From contig DASRFR010000059.1 in assembly GCA_035651455.1 (NCBI GenBank), positions 124,001 through 188,000 on the forward strand: a stretch of 64,000 nt of DNA, written 5' to 3'. Source of the DNA: DASRFR01 sp035651455 (lineage in GTDB: Bacteria > Acidobacteriota > Terriglobia > Terriglobales > Acidobacteriaceae). Shown here one piece after another: positions 24,495-33,226 of this stretch. Each line of letters opens with the position of its first letter. Position 1 is the stretch's first letter. Made by a program: the position numbers and the translations under genes. The notes beneath the pieces are model-generated. The model saw only the letters and a list, made by a program, of their open reading frames with translations, was not told the DNA's origin and did no database searches.

Positions 24495-25466
24495 CTAGCT
24501 CTCCAACAGCATGGTCAACAGGGCCATGCGAACATACAGGCCGTTGACAGCCTGGCGGAAATACAGCGCGCGGGGATCATTGTCTACGGCCTTATCCAGT
24601 TCCACTGTCCGCGGCAGGGGATGCAAGATCAGGGCATCGGCCTTCATGCGCGCCAAAACAGCAGAGTCTATAGCATAGCGCTTCAGACGGGCGGAGTCCG
24701 CCAACCGCTCGGGACGGATGCGGGTCTGGTATATGACGTCAACTTCGCGAATGACCCTGTCAATGTCCGATTCGACCTCATAATTGACGCCATGTTCGTC
24801 CAGGTATTCCAGGATGTCAGGCTTCATCTGCAATTCCGGAGGGCTTACAAAATAGATCTTCACCCGTTCAAACTTCGCGAGCAGGTAAGCCAATGAACGC
24901 GCAGTCCGTCCCTTGTCCAACTCTCCGCTGATTGCCACACTGAGGCCGTTGATCGGCCGTTCACGATAAATGGTGTAAAGGTCGAGCAGGGCCTGCGTGG
25001 GATGCTGCCCACCATTGCCGTCTCCCGCATTGATCACCGGTACGGGCGAGACATGGGCGGCGCGCCTGGCTCCGCCCTCTTCATGATGACGGATGACAAT
25101 CACGTCGCAGTAGCTGCCGATGATGCGGATTGAGTCTTCCACCTGCTCGCCGGGAATTTCCGACGAAAAGGTGTGCGCATGTTCGGTGGAGAGAACTCTT
25201 CCACCCAAGCGGTGCATAGCTGCTTCGAAGGAGAACCGGGTCCGCGTGGACGGTTCGTAAAACAGCGCCGCCATGATGCGATTCTGGTAGTCGAGTGATC
25301 CCCCGCGCGCCACCACGCGTTCCATTCCGCGCGCACGGCTGAACAGTTCCATCAATAACGGGACAGTGAACTGTTGTGACTCCACCAGGTGTTTCAGCCG
25401 GGCACCCTGCCCGCCTAATTGGGCGACATCGGACGCCTGAGTCTCAGCAACGCTAATCTCAGCCAT
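24495..25466 (-). CDS. Atypical aspartate carbamoyltransferase-like protein (substrate uncertain)
   Basis: 323 aa. The carbamoyl-phosphate half is canonical: EPSTRTRFSFEAAMHRLGG (STRTR at 73-77), RHHEEG, GDGNGGQHPTQALLDLY and LHPLPR. The second-substrate side is not. The 80s loop reads FSSEIPGEQVEDS, so the position of E. coli ATCase Lys84 is Pro105, and the TRxQ(K/P)ER loop reads TRIRPERL, so Gln231 is replaced by Arg251. Both residues contact aspartate or the phosphate in ATCase. The gene follows carbamate kinase by one base and is far from any pyrimidine gene. It may carbamoylate another amine, or run in the catabolic direction. No pyrI partner is present. Confidence 0.8.
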   Translation of the reverse strand: MAEISVAETQASDVAQLGGQGARLKHLVESQQFTVPLLMELFSRARGMERVVARGGSLDYQNRIMAALFYEPSTRTRFSFEAAMHRLGGRVLSTEHAHTFSSEIPGEQVEDSIRIIGSYCDVIVIRHHEEGGARRAAHVSPVPVINAGDGNGGQHPTQALLDLYTIYRERPINGLSVAISGELDKGRTARSLAYLLAKFERVKIYFVSPPELQMKPDILEYLDEHGVNYEVESDIDRVIREVDVIYQTRIRPERLADSARLKRYAIDSAVLARMKADALILHPLPRTVELDKAVDNDPRALYFRQAVNGLYVRMALLTMLLES

Positions 25467-25467
25467 G

Positions 25468-26463
25468 TCAGCGGCCTCCGACCAGAATGGGATGTTCGAC
25501 AGTCACATTTACCTTCACTTGCTCGGGCGCAGGCACAACCCGCGTGCCCGCTGTTCCGTTTACGGCCTCGCACACGTGCTCGTATGACGTGATGATCGCC
25601 TGCTGCCCACCATGCTTCAAGAACCGCAACACCGACTCGACTTTTGGACCCATGTTGCCCGGAGGAAAATGGCCGGCCCGGTAGTACTGTTCCAATTCAT
25701 CGCTGTCTAGCAAGGTGAGCGGGCGCTGGGTTGGCTTTTTGTAATCCAGGTAGACGTAATCGGTGTCGGTGGAAATGGTGAAAACATCCACGGCCAGTCG
25801 TGACGCCAGCAATGCCGACGCCCTGTCCTTGTCGATGACCGCTTCCGCGCCCTGTACGCCATCACCGCCGCGCACCACGGGAATTCCGCCACCCCCGCAC
25901 GCGACGACCAGCACGCCGTCGTTGACCAGATCGCGAATTACCTCCCATTCCACGATTTCGACCGGTTCTGGGGAGGGCACCACGCGCCGGTAGCCGCGCG
26001 CCGCATCCTCAACAATCTGCCATCCAAAAACTCGCTTGCGCTCTTCGGCGTCAGCCCGCGAATAGAACGGTCCGATGGGCTTTGTGGGATGCTGCATCGC
26101 GGGATCATCGCTCGCCACCAGGGTTTGCGTCACCACGCTTGCCACCGGCACGTGCAAGCCGGCGGCTGCCAGCTCGGCGTTTAATGCTTGCGTCAGCAGA
26201 TATCCAATTTCGCCTTGTGTCGATGCGCCGCAAACATCCAAGGTCTGGCCGGGAACCTGATCCGCCGCGCGTTCCGATCGCAACAATGCCGCCCCGACCT
26301 GTGGCCCGTTGCCATGCGTCACCACCAGGCGGTACCCGAGCCGGATAACCTCGACGATGGCAGCCGCGGTGCGCCGCGCGTTGCCCATCTGCTCAGCAAC
26401 AGTTCCCTTTTCCCCCGCGCGGATCAGGGAATTGCCACCGACGGCGATGAGCATCGATTTCAT
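25468..26463 (-). CDS. arcC: Carbamate kinase
   Basis: 331 aa amino-acid-kinase fold: LIAVGGNSLI at the N-terminus, VVTHGNGPQVG, HPTKPIGPFY, ACGGGGIPVV, VIDKDRASALLA and PGNMGPKVE, all carbamate-kinase signatures. It converts carbamoyl phosphate and ADP to ATP, CO2 and ammonia (or the reverse). Its place between the OTC and the ATCase-like gene implies that it dissipates carbamoyl phosphate made by one or both. Start ATG at 26463, 25 bp after the OTC stop. Confidence 0.93.
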   Translation of the reverse strand: MKSMLIAVGGNSLIRAGEKGTVAEQMGNARRTAAAIVEVIRLGYRLVVTHGNGPQVGAALLRSERAADQVPGQTLDVCGASTQGEIGYLLTQALNAELAAAGLHVPVASVVTQTLVASDDPAMQHPTKPIGPFYSRADAEERKRVFGWQIVEDAARGYRRVVPSPEPVEIVEWEVIRDLVNDGVLVVACGGGGIPVVRGGDGVQGAEAVIDKDRASALLASRLAVDVFTISTDTDYVYLDYKKPTQRPLTLLDSDELEQYYRAGHFPPGNMGPKVESVLRFLKHGGQQAIITSYEHVCEAVNGTAGTRVVPAPEQVKVNVTVEHPILVGGR

Positions 26464-26488
26464 GAGGCCGCTGTCAAGGCTTCGGATC

Positions 26489-27463
26489 TCAGGTTGTGGC
26501 CTTCAGCTCGTGCAAAAGCTGCAGCTGAACCGAGCTCGTGGTGACATGCTTCATCAGCTGAAGCAGAATTGCCTTTTGGGCGTGCAAACGGTTTTCTGCT
26601 TGGTGGAACACGACGGAACGCGGCGAATCGATGACCTCGTCGGTAACTTCGTCGCCCCGGTGAGCAGGCAGGCAATGCATGAAAATGGCATCGGGACAGG
26701 CAAGAGCGAACAGTTTTGCGTTCACCTGGAATGGCTCAAACACTTTTCGCCGCTGTTCAGCTTCGGATTCCTGTCCCATGCTGGCCCAGACGTCGGTGTA
26801 GACAACATCGGCGTCCCGCACCGCTTCTGCCGGATCGTTCGTTACCGTGCATGATCCACTGGTTTCCGCAGACCGCTCCTTCGCCCAGTCGATTGCCGTG
26901 GCGTCGGGCTCGTAACCTTTGGGAGTGGCGACCAAAACGTCCGAACCTAACTGCGCGCCCGCGAACATCAGCGAGTGTGCCACGTTGTTTCCATCGCCGA
27001 CATACGCCACCTTCAGCCCGCGCAGCCTGCCCTTCACTTCCAACATGGTCAGGTAATCCGCCAGGGCCTGGCATGGATGGCTGTAGTCGGTAAGCCCGTT
27101 GATGACCGGGACATGCGCGTATTCCGCCATCTTTTCGACGATTTCGTGAGCAAAGGTGCGAATCATGATGCCCTGCACCATACGCTCAAGATTTTTTGCC
27201 ACGTCGTAGAGCGACTCGCGCTTGCCCAGGTTGATTTCCCCTGGCGACAGGTAAATGGAAAATCCGCCGAGCTGGTGAATGCCCAGGTCGAACGTCACCC
27301 GGGTTCGCAAGGACGGCTTCTCAAAGATCAGCGCCAGGGCTTTGCCGTCGAGCGACTTCGCGTAATCGTCCGGGTTCTGTTTGATGCAGAAAGCCATGTT
27401 GAGCAACTCGCGAATCTGGCGAGGGGTGAAATCGCGGATAGAGAGAAAATCGTGATCGCTCAT
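26489..27463 (-). CDS. argF: Ornithine carbamoyltransferase
   Basis: 324 aa from the ATG at 27463; the open frame to 27631 runs back into the preceding gene and is rejected. FEKPSLRTRVTFDLGIHQLGG supplies the carbamoyl-phosphate site, with Leu in place of the first Thr of STRTR. DVWASMGQE is the ornithine SMG loop, and MHCLPAHRGDEV the HCLP loop with the catalytic Cys. The enzyme makes citrulline in biosynthesis or ornithine plus carbamoyl phosphate in catabolism. The start overlaps the upstream gene (ATGA). Co-location with arcC and rocD favours the catabolic direction. Confidence 0.9.
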   Translation of the reverse strand: MSDHDFLSIRDFTPRQIRELLNMAFCIKQNPDDYAKSLDGKALALIFEKPSLRTRVTFDLGIHQLGGFSIYLSPGEINLGKRESLYDVAKNLERMVQGIMIRTFAHEIVEKMAEYAHVPVINGLTDYSHPCQALADYLTMLEVKGRLRGLKVAYVGDGNNVAHSLMFAGAQLGSDVLVATPKGYEPDATAIDWAKERSAETSGSCTVTNDPAEAVRDADVVYTDVWASMGQESEAEQRRKVFEPFQVNAKLFALACPDAIFMHCLPAHRGDEVTDEVIDSPRSVVFHQAENRLHAQKAILLQLMKHVTTSSVQLQLLHELKATT

Positions 27464-28800
27464 CGCACCAACTCCGCAACTGGTTTGTGTTTCTCGGTGA
27501 ATGCCGCAAGCGCGTCCGCAAGGCCGGGCCGCGTAAGCTCCTCCACTTCGTAAGAAACGCGGAGGCTGGGCTTTTCCAGCTTGACGATCTTTGCCAAATC
27601 GATGGGGGTCGCGATGACGATCAGATCGCAAGGCACTCGGTTGATGGTTTCTTCGAGTTCATGCCGCTGCATGGCGCTGTATCCCATCGCCGGCAACAGG
27701 CTGGTCAGGTGCGGATAACGCTCGAATGTTCCTCGTATCGATCCGACCGCATAAGGCCGGGGGTCGATCAGTTCCGCCGCTCCGCATTGCCTTGCCGCAA
27801 CTACGCCGGCTCCATATGGCATTTCGCCGTGGGTGAGCGTCGGGCCATCTTCAACTACCAGCACCCGCTTCCCTTTCACCTGCTCCGGCGCGGCAAGGGA
27901 AACCCGGCACGCCATGTCGAGAATGGTGGCCTGCGGATTGTTCTGCCGGATGTTCTCCCGGACTTTCTGCACATCCTGAGGAGAAGCCGTATCCACCTTG
28001 TTGATGATGACAAACTGCCCGCGCCGCAGGTTCACCTCACCCGGGAAGTAAGCCAGCTCGTGCCCGGCGCGATGCGGATCAGCGACCACGATCTCCATGT
28101 CCGCGGCATAGAACGGGGTGTCGTTGTTCCCGCCATCCCACAAAATGATGTCGGCCTCTTTTTCCGCCTGCCGCAAAATCTTCTCGTAATCGACACCCGC
28201 GTAGACCACGGTACCGTGCTGCAGGTGCGGCTCATATTCCTCGCGCTCCTCGATGGTGCAGAGGTTGCGCTCCAGGTCGTCCATGGTGCCGAAGCGCTGC
28301 ACCGCCTGCGCCGCAAGATCGCCGTAGGGCATGGGATGACGAATGACTACCGGATTCCAGCCCGCGCGCCGCAGTTGCGCCGCGACCAGCCGCGACACCG
28401 GACTCTTGCCGCATCCCGTCCGAACCGCGCAGATTGAGATCACCGGCACTCGTGACTTTATCTGCGTACGCTCAGTGCCAAGCAGCCAGAAATCCGCGCC
28501 GACAGCAACCGCACGGGAAGCGAGGTGCATTAGTTTCGTGTGAGAAATATCGCTGTAGGAAAACACCACAGCGTCGACTCGGCGTTCCTTGATTACCCGC
28601 TCCATGTCGCTCTCTTCACATATCGGAATGCCGTCGGGGTAAAGCGGTCCCGCAAGCTCGCAGGGATAGCGCCGGTCTGCAATATCAGGAATTTGAGTCG
28701 CCGTAAAAGCGACCACTTGATAATCAGGATTGTGGCGAAACACAACGTTGAAATTGTGGAAGTCTCGGCCTGCCGCTCCCAAAATTAGTACGTTTTTCAT
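27460..28800 (-). CDS. COG2403-type GTPase, cyclic 2,3-diphosphoglycerate synthetase-like
   Basis: 446 aa. N-terminal Rossmann-like part (NVLILGAAGRDFHNFN), then a P-loop variant (CAVRTGCGKSPVSRLVA), LWDGGNNDTPFY, and IINKVDTASPQDVQ with an NKxD-like guanine motif. Homologues in methanogens are called cyclic 2,3-diphosphoglycerate synthetase, but this family also occurs widely in bacteria beside arcC and argF without cDPG being known. Here it heads the cluster and overlaps argF by 4 bp, so a role in carbamoyl-phosphate or arginine metabolism is more plausible than osmolyte synthesis. Function remains open. Confidence 0.8.
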   Translation of the reverse strand: MKNVLILGAAGRDFHNFNVVFRHNPDYQVVAFTATQIPDIADRRYPCELAGPLYPDGIPICEESDMERVIKERRVDAVVFSYSDISHTKLMHLASRAVAVGADFWLLGTERTQIKSRVPVISICAVRTGCGKSPVSRLVAAQLRRAGWNPVVIRHPMPYGDLAAQAVQRFGTMDDLERNLCTIEEREEYEPHLQHGTVVYAGVDYEKILRQAEKEADIILWDGGNNDTPFYAADMEIVVADPHRAGHELAYFPGEVNLRRGQFVIINKVDTASPQDVQKVRENIRQNNPQATILDMACRVSLAAPEQVKGKRVLVVEDGPTLTHGEMPYGAGVVAARQCGAAELIDPRPYAVGSIRGTFERYPHLTSLLPAMGYSAMQRHELEETINRVPCDLIVIATPIDLAKIVKLEKPSLRVSYEVEELTRPGLADALAAFTEKHKPVAELVR

Positions 28801-29210
28801 CGAGCACCCCGCGCAGAATTCTTCCTATAACCCCTTTATCCTCGCCTGCTCCGGCATAGCAGGCTGTGAGGGCTGTCACGTGCGTCTGTGAGGCGCAAAC
28901 AGAAACTCCAGGGAGACCGGCCGGGGCACCTTGTCAGATTGCCTGGGGTACGGGCACGAGGGCGGTTCTAGTTTCAAATCCGGACGGATGGATGGCACGC
29001 AAGTGATTGACGCATAGTCGTCAACTTGATCGAGTTTTCGGCAGCTGTGGACAAGCATTAGGAGCGAAGTTCTCCATCGCGATATTTGCAACTGTCACTC
29101 ATATCAGCGCAAAGACGGGGTGCACTGCGCGCCTGAGGCTGGCAGTGTGCGTGCACAGCATTGCCTGCCGCGGCCGAAGATCTTCACCCGGAGGTGCGGA
29201 AGAGGAATCC
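28801..29210. promoter_or_regulatory. Divergent intergenic region upstream of the arginine cluster
   Basis: 410 bp between the minus-strand GTPase start and the plus-strand 114-aa gene. Besides the palindrome annotated at 29007-29024 I see no gene, tRNA or strong hairpin. It must contain the promoter of the six-gene cluster. Confidence 0.45.
29007..29024. promoter_or_regulatory. Perfect palindrome, candidate operator
   Basis: TTGACGCATAGTCGTCAA: 6-bp arms TTGACG/CGTCAA around CATAGT. It lies 207 bp upstream of the cluster start and 187 bp before the plus-strand gene. The left arm also resembles a -35 hexamer. It is not an ArgR box. The regulator is unknown. Confidence 0.4.
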
Positions 29211-29555
29211 ATGCTTCACAAATGCGCCAACCCTGCCTGTAACAATCAATTCCGCCGTTTACGCGAAGGTAAGCTTTTCCAGGTCGAAACCGAGTACTTC
29301 CCGAACTTGTCGCCGCGCAGTACCGGTGAACTGCATCACACCCACGGGCTCCGGCGCGTGGAATACTACTGGCTCTGCGATCAATGTGCTCCATACATCA
29401 CGCTGAGCTTCGATCAGGACCGTGGAGTAGCGACGGTGCCGCTGCCTGACGACGCCGGCCAGAAGGTGATCACGTCCATCGAGCCCGGGGAGCGCAAACG
29501 GCCAGTCCGCTCAATGGAGGTACGACCCCTCGCCTCAGCGGCGACCGCGTCCTGA
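29211..29555 (+). CDS. Small Cys-containing conserved hypothetical protein
   Basis: 114 aa from the ATG at 29211 (AGAGGA seven bases upstream). The N-terminus has CANPACNNQFRRL and a later WLCDQCAPY, giving C-x4-C and CxxC pairs about 50 residues apart, a likely zinc-ribbon arrangement. The remainder is polar with no motif. Of the type often seen scattered in acidobacterial genomes; no function known to me. It stands alone between divergent and convergent neighbours. Confidence 0.65.
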   Translation: MLHKCANPACNNQFRRLREGKLFQVETEYFPNLSPRSTGELHHTHGLRRVEYYWLCDQCAPYITLSFDQDRGVATVPLPDDAGQKVITSIEPGERKRPVRSMEVRPLASAATAS

Positions 29556-29666
29556 GTGAGGACCCCCCTGTGATGATGTTCTTGGATTGAGCATGGTACG
29601 GGTCAGTTCCAATACGGCCGATGCATGCCGATCCCGGCTAATCGACAAGTATCCGACGAGTTTGGA

Positions 29667-31097
29667 TTAGCGTCGGTTGTCGGTTTGCGGTTCGGGATGG
29701 ATTAACACGCGGAACAGCTCGGGGGCATCCTGCTTGAGGCGGATTTCCAACGCGGTAGAAACGTCGTGCACGCGGGACAGAGGCAATTCATCGGACATCG
29801 TGCAGTGGCAGGAAACGTAAACGCGGTCGCGCACGCGCTTGATGCGCACGTCATGCATGTCGACGATCTCGGGAAACTCGGTTGCCACTTTTTTCAAGCG
29901 CTGCTCGAGATCTGCGTCGCTGACCACTTCGTCACCCGGTTCGATGGTTGCGGGCTCGCTTTCAATGTGAGTGAGGATGGATGAGATTTCCGGGACCTCG
30001 TCGCGCATTTCGGTTTCGAGCGCGGTGACGAGATCGTGTCCTTGCTTCAGACTGAGCCGTTCATCAAGCTCGACGTGCTGCTCGACGTGGAGCCGTCCGC
30101 CGAGATCCTGCACGCTAATGTCATGCACGTTCAAGTTGTGGCGGGTGGCGACGGCGCGGATGCGATCAAAGATGTTCTCCGTGCGCTGTGCGCGGGGTAC
30201 TGAGTGCACCATGACGTCGGCGTCGGGCAGGATACCATGCACCCGGTGCGTGACGGAGTCGGATACCTGCTCCGAACGCTGGAAGGTGACGTTGCGGTCG
30301 AGGCCTACCGACACGTCGGCGAAATAGCGGTTGCCGGCGCGGCGAATGCGCACCCGATCCACTTCCAGGACACCATCGACATTGGATATTGCGTCCAGGA
30401 TGCGGCTGCGCACTCCTGCGGGGGCGGCGTCGAGCAACGCATCAATGGTCTTTCGCGCCAGCCGCCAACTCACCCAGATGACGACTCCGGCGACAAAGAG
30501 CGCGGCGATGGGATCGGCCGAGCGCAGCCAGCCCACGTTGTAGCGGTGTCCCAGTTGCACCAGCAGCAGGCCAAGAATCACAACCGCGGTCGACCAGATG
30601 TCGGTCGAAAAATGCAGTGCATCCGCTTCCAGGGCCTGGCTGTCGTACTTTTCTGCAATCCGGCCGAGCGCGCGCGAGCGCCAGAAATCTACTCCCATCG
30701 ACAAGAAGAGCACCACGAAGGCGGCGATGCTCGGCTCGATCTCCACGTGATGGTAAAACAAGCGCCGCAAAGCTTCGTAGATGATCCACACGCAGGTGAG
30801 GAGCAGCAGTCCGGTTTCGATGAACGCGGAGAAGTTCTCGACCTTGCCATGGCCGTATTGGTGATCGGCATCGGCGGGCTTGTCGGAAACCCGAACGGAG
30901 AAGAACGTAACGATGGCGGCAACCAGGTCCAGCCCGGAGTGTGCCGCCTCGGAGAGGATGCCAAGACTGCCTGTGCTCAGGCCGACAACAATTTTGAAGA
31001 CAGTGATGCCCATGGCCGCCAGCACGGAATTGCCCGCGACCGAGCGCTTCTCGACTCGCATCGCCTCGGAACCGAAGGCGGCAGGAAGGTTATTCAT
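29667..31097 (-). CDS. Cation diffusion facilitator transporter with extended cytoplasmic tail
   Basis: 476 aa. Six TM helices in the first about 215 residues with the CDF metal site HSGLD in TM2 and HFSTD in TM5 (HxxxD pairs), and a DHQYGHGKVENFSA His-containing loop. CDF proteins exchange cytosolic Zn2+, Mn2+, Fe2+ or Co2+ for protons. The cytoplasmic part is about twice the normal length: after the usual dimerisation domain (residues about 218-295) there are two further betaalphabeta-like segments (VHDISVQDLGGRLHVEQHVEL and MHDVRIKRVRDRVYVSCHC), so it carries three such modules. 72 bp downstream of ccmE on the same strand. Confidence 0.88.
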   Translation of the reverse strand: MNNLPAAFGSEAMRVEKRSVAGNSVLAAMGITVFKIVVGLSTGSLGILSEAAHSGLDLVAAIVTFFSVRVSDKPADADHQYGHGKVENFSAFIETGLLLLTCVWIIYEALRRLFYHHVEIEPSIAAFVVLFLSMGVDFWRSRALGRIAEKYDSQALEADALHFSTDIWSTAVVILGLLLVQLGHRYNVGWLRSADPIAALFVAGVVIWVSWRLARKTIDALLDAAPAGVRSRILDAISNVDGVLEVDRVRIRRAGNRYFADVSVGLDRNVTFQRSEQVSDSVTHRVHGILPDADVMVHSVPRAQRTENIFDRIRAVATRHNLNVHDISVQDLGGRLHVEQHVELDERLSLKQGHDLVTALETEMRDEVPEISSILTHIESEPATIEPGDEVVSDADLEQRLKKVATEFPEIVDMHDVRIKRVRDRVYVSCHCTMSDELPLSRVHDVSTALEIRLKQDAPELFRVLIHPEPQTDNRR

Positions 31098-31169
31098 GGG
31101 CAGTAATCGCTGTCAGCGATTTTACCCGGAAGCTGAGTTAATACGTGTGAAGTTAACGGTCGTGAGAAT

Positions 31170-31658
31170 TCACGATCCGGAACCGGAGGGAGTGCCCCCG
31201 ACGTTCGACATGCTTTTTGCCGGCTCAGCAGGCGCCATCGTGTTCCCCGGCGTTCCGTTCTGCTGTGGCGCGTATTTGGATGCGCACTTGGCTTGCAGGG
31301 CCTTGGCATGAAAAACACCATCGTGCCCGAAGCTGCCTTCTGCCAGCGCCTGGGAGTCGTCTTTAAAAGTGTCGGGCGGAGCTTCGGTCCCGGTGTAGTC
31401 GATAGAAAGGCGCTGGTCCTGCTCCATCAGCACGAACTCCACGTGAGTGCCGCTGCGCTTGATCGACCCGGGCTGAACATTCCCCGCCACGCGCAGGCGC
31501 TTGGTGTAGGCGCTGTCGCCCATGCCACGCAGTTCCTTGATGGTCACGTAATAACTCTTGCTTTCCTGCACGCCGGTGTAGGCGAGATACGCCATGGTCA
31601 CGAGGATCAGAACCGTGGCGCCGCCAAATTTAAGATACTTTCTGCTCTCTGCTGACAT
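31170..31658 (-). CDS. ccmE: Cytochrome c maturation protein CcmE, CxxxY variant
   Basis: 162 aa from the ATG at 31658; an in-frame TTG at 31715 is less likely. One N-terminal TM anchor (YLKFGGATVLILVTMAYLAY), then the OB-fold haem chaperone domain: RLRVAGNVQPGSI, YTGTEAPPDTFKDDSQALAEG and the haem-binding loop FHAKALQAKCASKYAP. In E. coli the loop is HxxxY with His130 bound covalently to haem; here it is C-x3-Y. The Cys form is known from archaea and some sulfate reducers. The Gly/Pro/Ser-rich tail is variable. No other ccm gene is in the window. Confidence 0.88.
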   Translation of the reverse strand: MSAESRKYLKFGGATVLILVTMAYLAYTGVQESKSYYVTIKELRGMGDSAYTKRLRVAGNVQPGSIKRSGTHVEFVLMEQDQRLSIDYTGTEAPPDTFKDDSQALAEGSFGHDGVFHAKALQAKCASKYAPQQNGTPGNTMAPAEPAKSMSNVGGTPSGSGS

Positions 31659-31995
31659 GGTGAAATGCCCCACTGCGCGTATTAAAACTGTACGCCCCAG
31701 AGTACCCGGGGTCAAGATTCCCAGTTGCCGGGAATTGAGTTCAGCTTGCTGATGTCAAAAGACTTAATACGTTCGACGCAGCCTTCCATAAGGCCGCCGA
31801 GGTGGAAAAAAATTCCCCGCGGCCATCTTCACTAGCTGCAATGTTGCAATCCTGCTGCCGAACTGTTATTGCCGCATTTGCGCATCACTTCCCCTTCCAA
31901 CCCGCACTATAGTGCGCTCCGCTTTCCGGCTACGCGCCCGCTCTGCTAATCTTGGAGGTTTATCTATTGGTCCGAATTCCCCACAGGGAGCCATT

Positions 31996-33177
31996 ATGGC
32001 AGCGATCAAGTTCCGCGGAGTGGATTACCTCGAATTCGACTCACTGCTCAGCGATGACGAGCGCCTGGTCCGCGATACTACCCGCAAGTTCATCGAAGAC
32101 AATCTTATTCCCATCATCGAGGAGTGCAATCGCGCGGGGCGGTTTCCGCGGGAACTGGTTCAGCCGATGGCCGAGTTGGGCTTCTTTGGCGCCAGCCTGA
32201 AAGGTTACGGCTGCGCCGGCATGTCGAATGTGGAATACGGGCTGGTGATGCAGGAGATGGAACGCGGCGACAGCGGCGTGCGCTCGTTCGTCAGCGTGCA
32301 ATCCGCGCTGGTAATGTATCCGATTTATGCATTTGGCAGCGAAGAGCAGAAACAGCAGTGGCTGCCCGCGCTGCAGAAGGGGGAGAAGCTTGGCTGCTTC
32401 GGCCTGACCGAGCCCGATTTCGGCTCCAACCCTGGCGGCATGCGCACCCGGGCACGCAAGTCGGGGAAGGAATACCTGCTCAACGGCGAAAAGATGTGGA
32501 TCACATCGGGAACGATTGCGGATGTCGCGGTTGTCTGGGCCAAGGTGGAGGACGAGAACGACAGCATCCGCGGTTTCCTCGTGGAAACCGACCGCCCCGG
32601 ATTCAAAGCCGAAGACATTCACGGCAAGTGGTCGCTGCGGGCATCCGTGACCTCAGGCTTGTCTCTGCAGGACGTGCGCATTCCGGAGTGCAACCTGCTG
32701 CCGGGCTCAGGCGGGCTGAAGTCGCCGTTGATGTGCCTGAACCAGGCGCGGTATGGCATTGCCTGGGGAGGCGTGGGAGCGGCCATGGCGTGCTATGACT
32801 GCGCGCTGCAATATTCCCTTTTGCGCAAACAGTTCCGCGATCAGCCCATCGCGTCCCATCAGATGGTGCAGGAGAAACTGTCATGGATGATCACCGAGAT
32901 CACCAAAGCACAGTTACTGGTGCTGCAAGTCGGCCGCCTGAAGGATCAGGGTAAGGCGGAGCATTATCACATCTCGATGGCGAAGCGGAACAATGTCTGG
33001 ATGGCGTTGGAATGCGCCCGCCTTTCACGCGACATCCTGGGCGCGAACGGCGTGGCCGACGACTATCCCATCATGCGGCACATGATGAACCTGGAGTCGG
33101 TGAAGACCTATGAGGGCACGCAAGACATCCATACGCTGATCATCGGCCAGAGAGTTACTGGGATCGACGCGTTCTAA
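31996..33177 (+). CDS. Glutaryl-CoA dehydrogenase-type acyl-CoA dehydrogenase
   Basis: 393 aa from the ATG at 31996 with GGGAG six bases upstream. Acyl-CoA dehydrogenase motifs CFGLTEPDFGSNPGG and KMWITSGTIADVAVVWAK (FAD binding), RYGIAWGGVGAAM, and the C-terminal TYEGTQDIHTLIIGQ with the catalytic Glu. This sequence, and the length, fit GcdH, which oxidatively decarboxylates glutaryl-CoA to crotonyl-CoA in lysine/tryptophan catabolism using ETF. No electron-transfer partner is adjacent. Confidence 0.9.
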   Translation: MAAIKFRGVDYLEFDSLLSDDERLVRDTTRKFIEDNLIPIIEECNRAGRFPRELVQPMAELGFFGASLKGYGCAGMSNVEYGLVMQEMERGDSGVRSFVSVQSALVMYPIYAFGSEEQKQQWLPALQKGEKLGCFGLTEPDFGSNPGGMRTRARKSGKEYLLNGEKMWITSGTIADVAVVWAKVEDENDSIRGFLVETDRPGFKAEDIHGKWSLRASVTSGLSLQDVRIPECNLLPGSGGLKSPLMCLNQARYGIAWGGVGAAMACYDCALQYSLLRKQFRDQPIASHQMVQEKLSWMITEITKAQLLVLQVGRLKDQGKAEHYHISMAKRNNVWMALECARLSRDILGANGVADDYPIMRHMMNLESVKTYEGTQDIHTLIIGQRVTGIDAF

Positions 33178-33226
33178 GCAACGCCGCTGCACAGGTGTTG
33201 TGATTGTTTGTTTCGCTGAGTACGAC

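Noticed and set aside
28950..28990. TTTCAAATCC-like stretch suggesting a tRNA T-arm
   Set aside because: No acceptor pairing, no anticodon arm at the right distance on either strand.
30204..31106. 300-aa plus-strand frame over the CDF gene
   Set aside because: Antisense shadow, no motif; CDF metal sites are on the minus strand.
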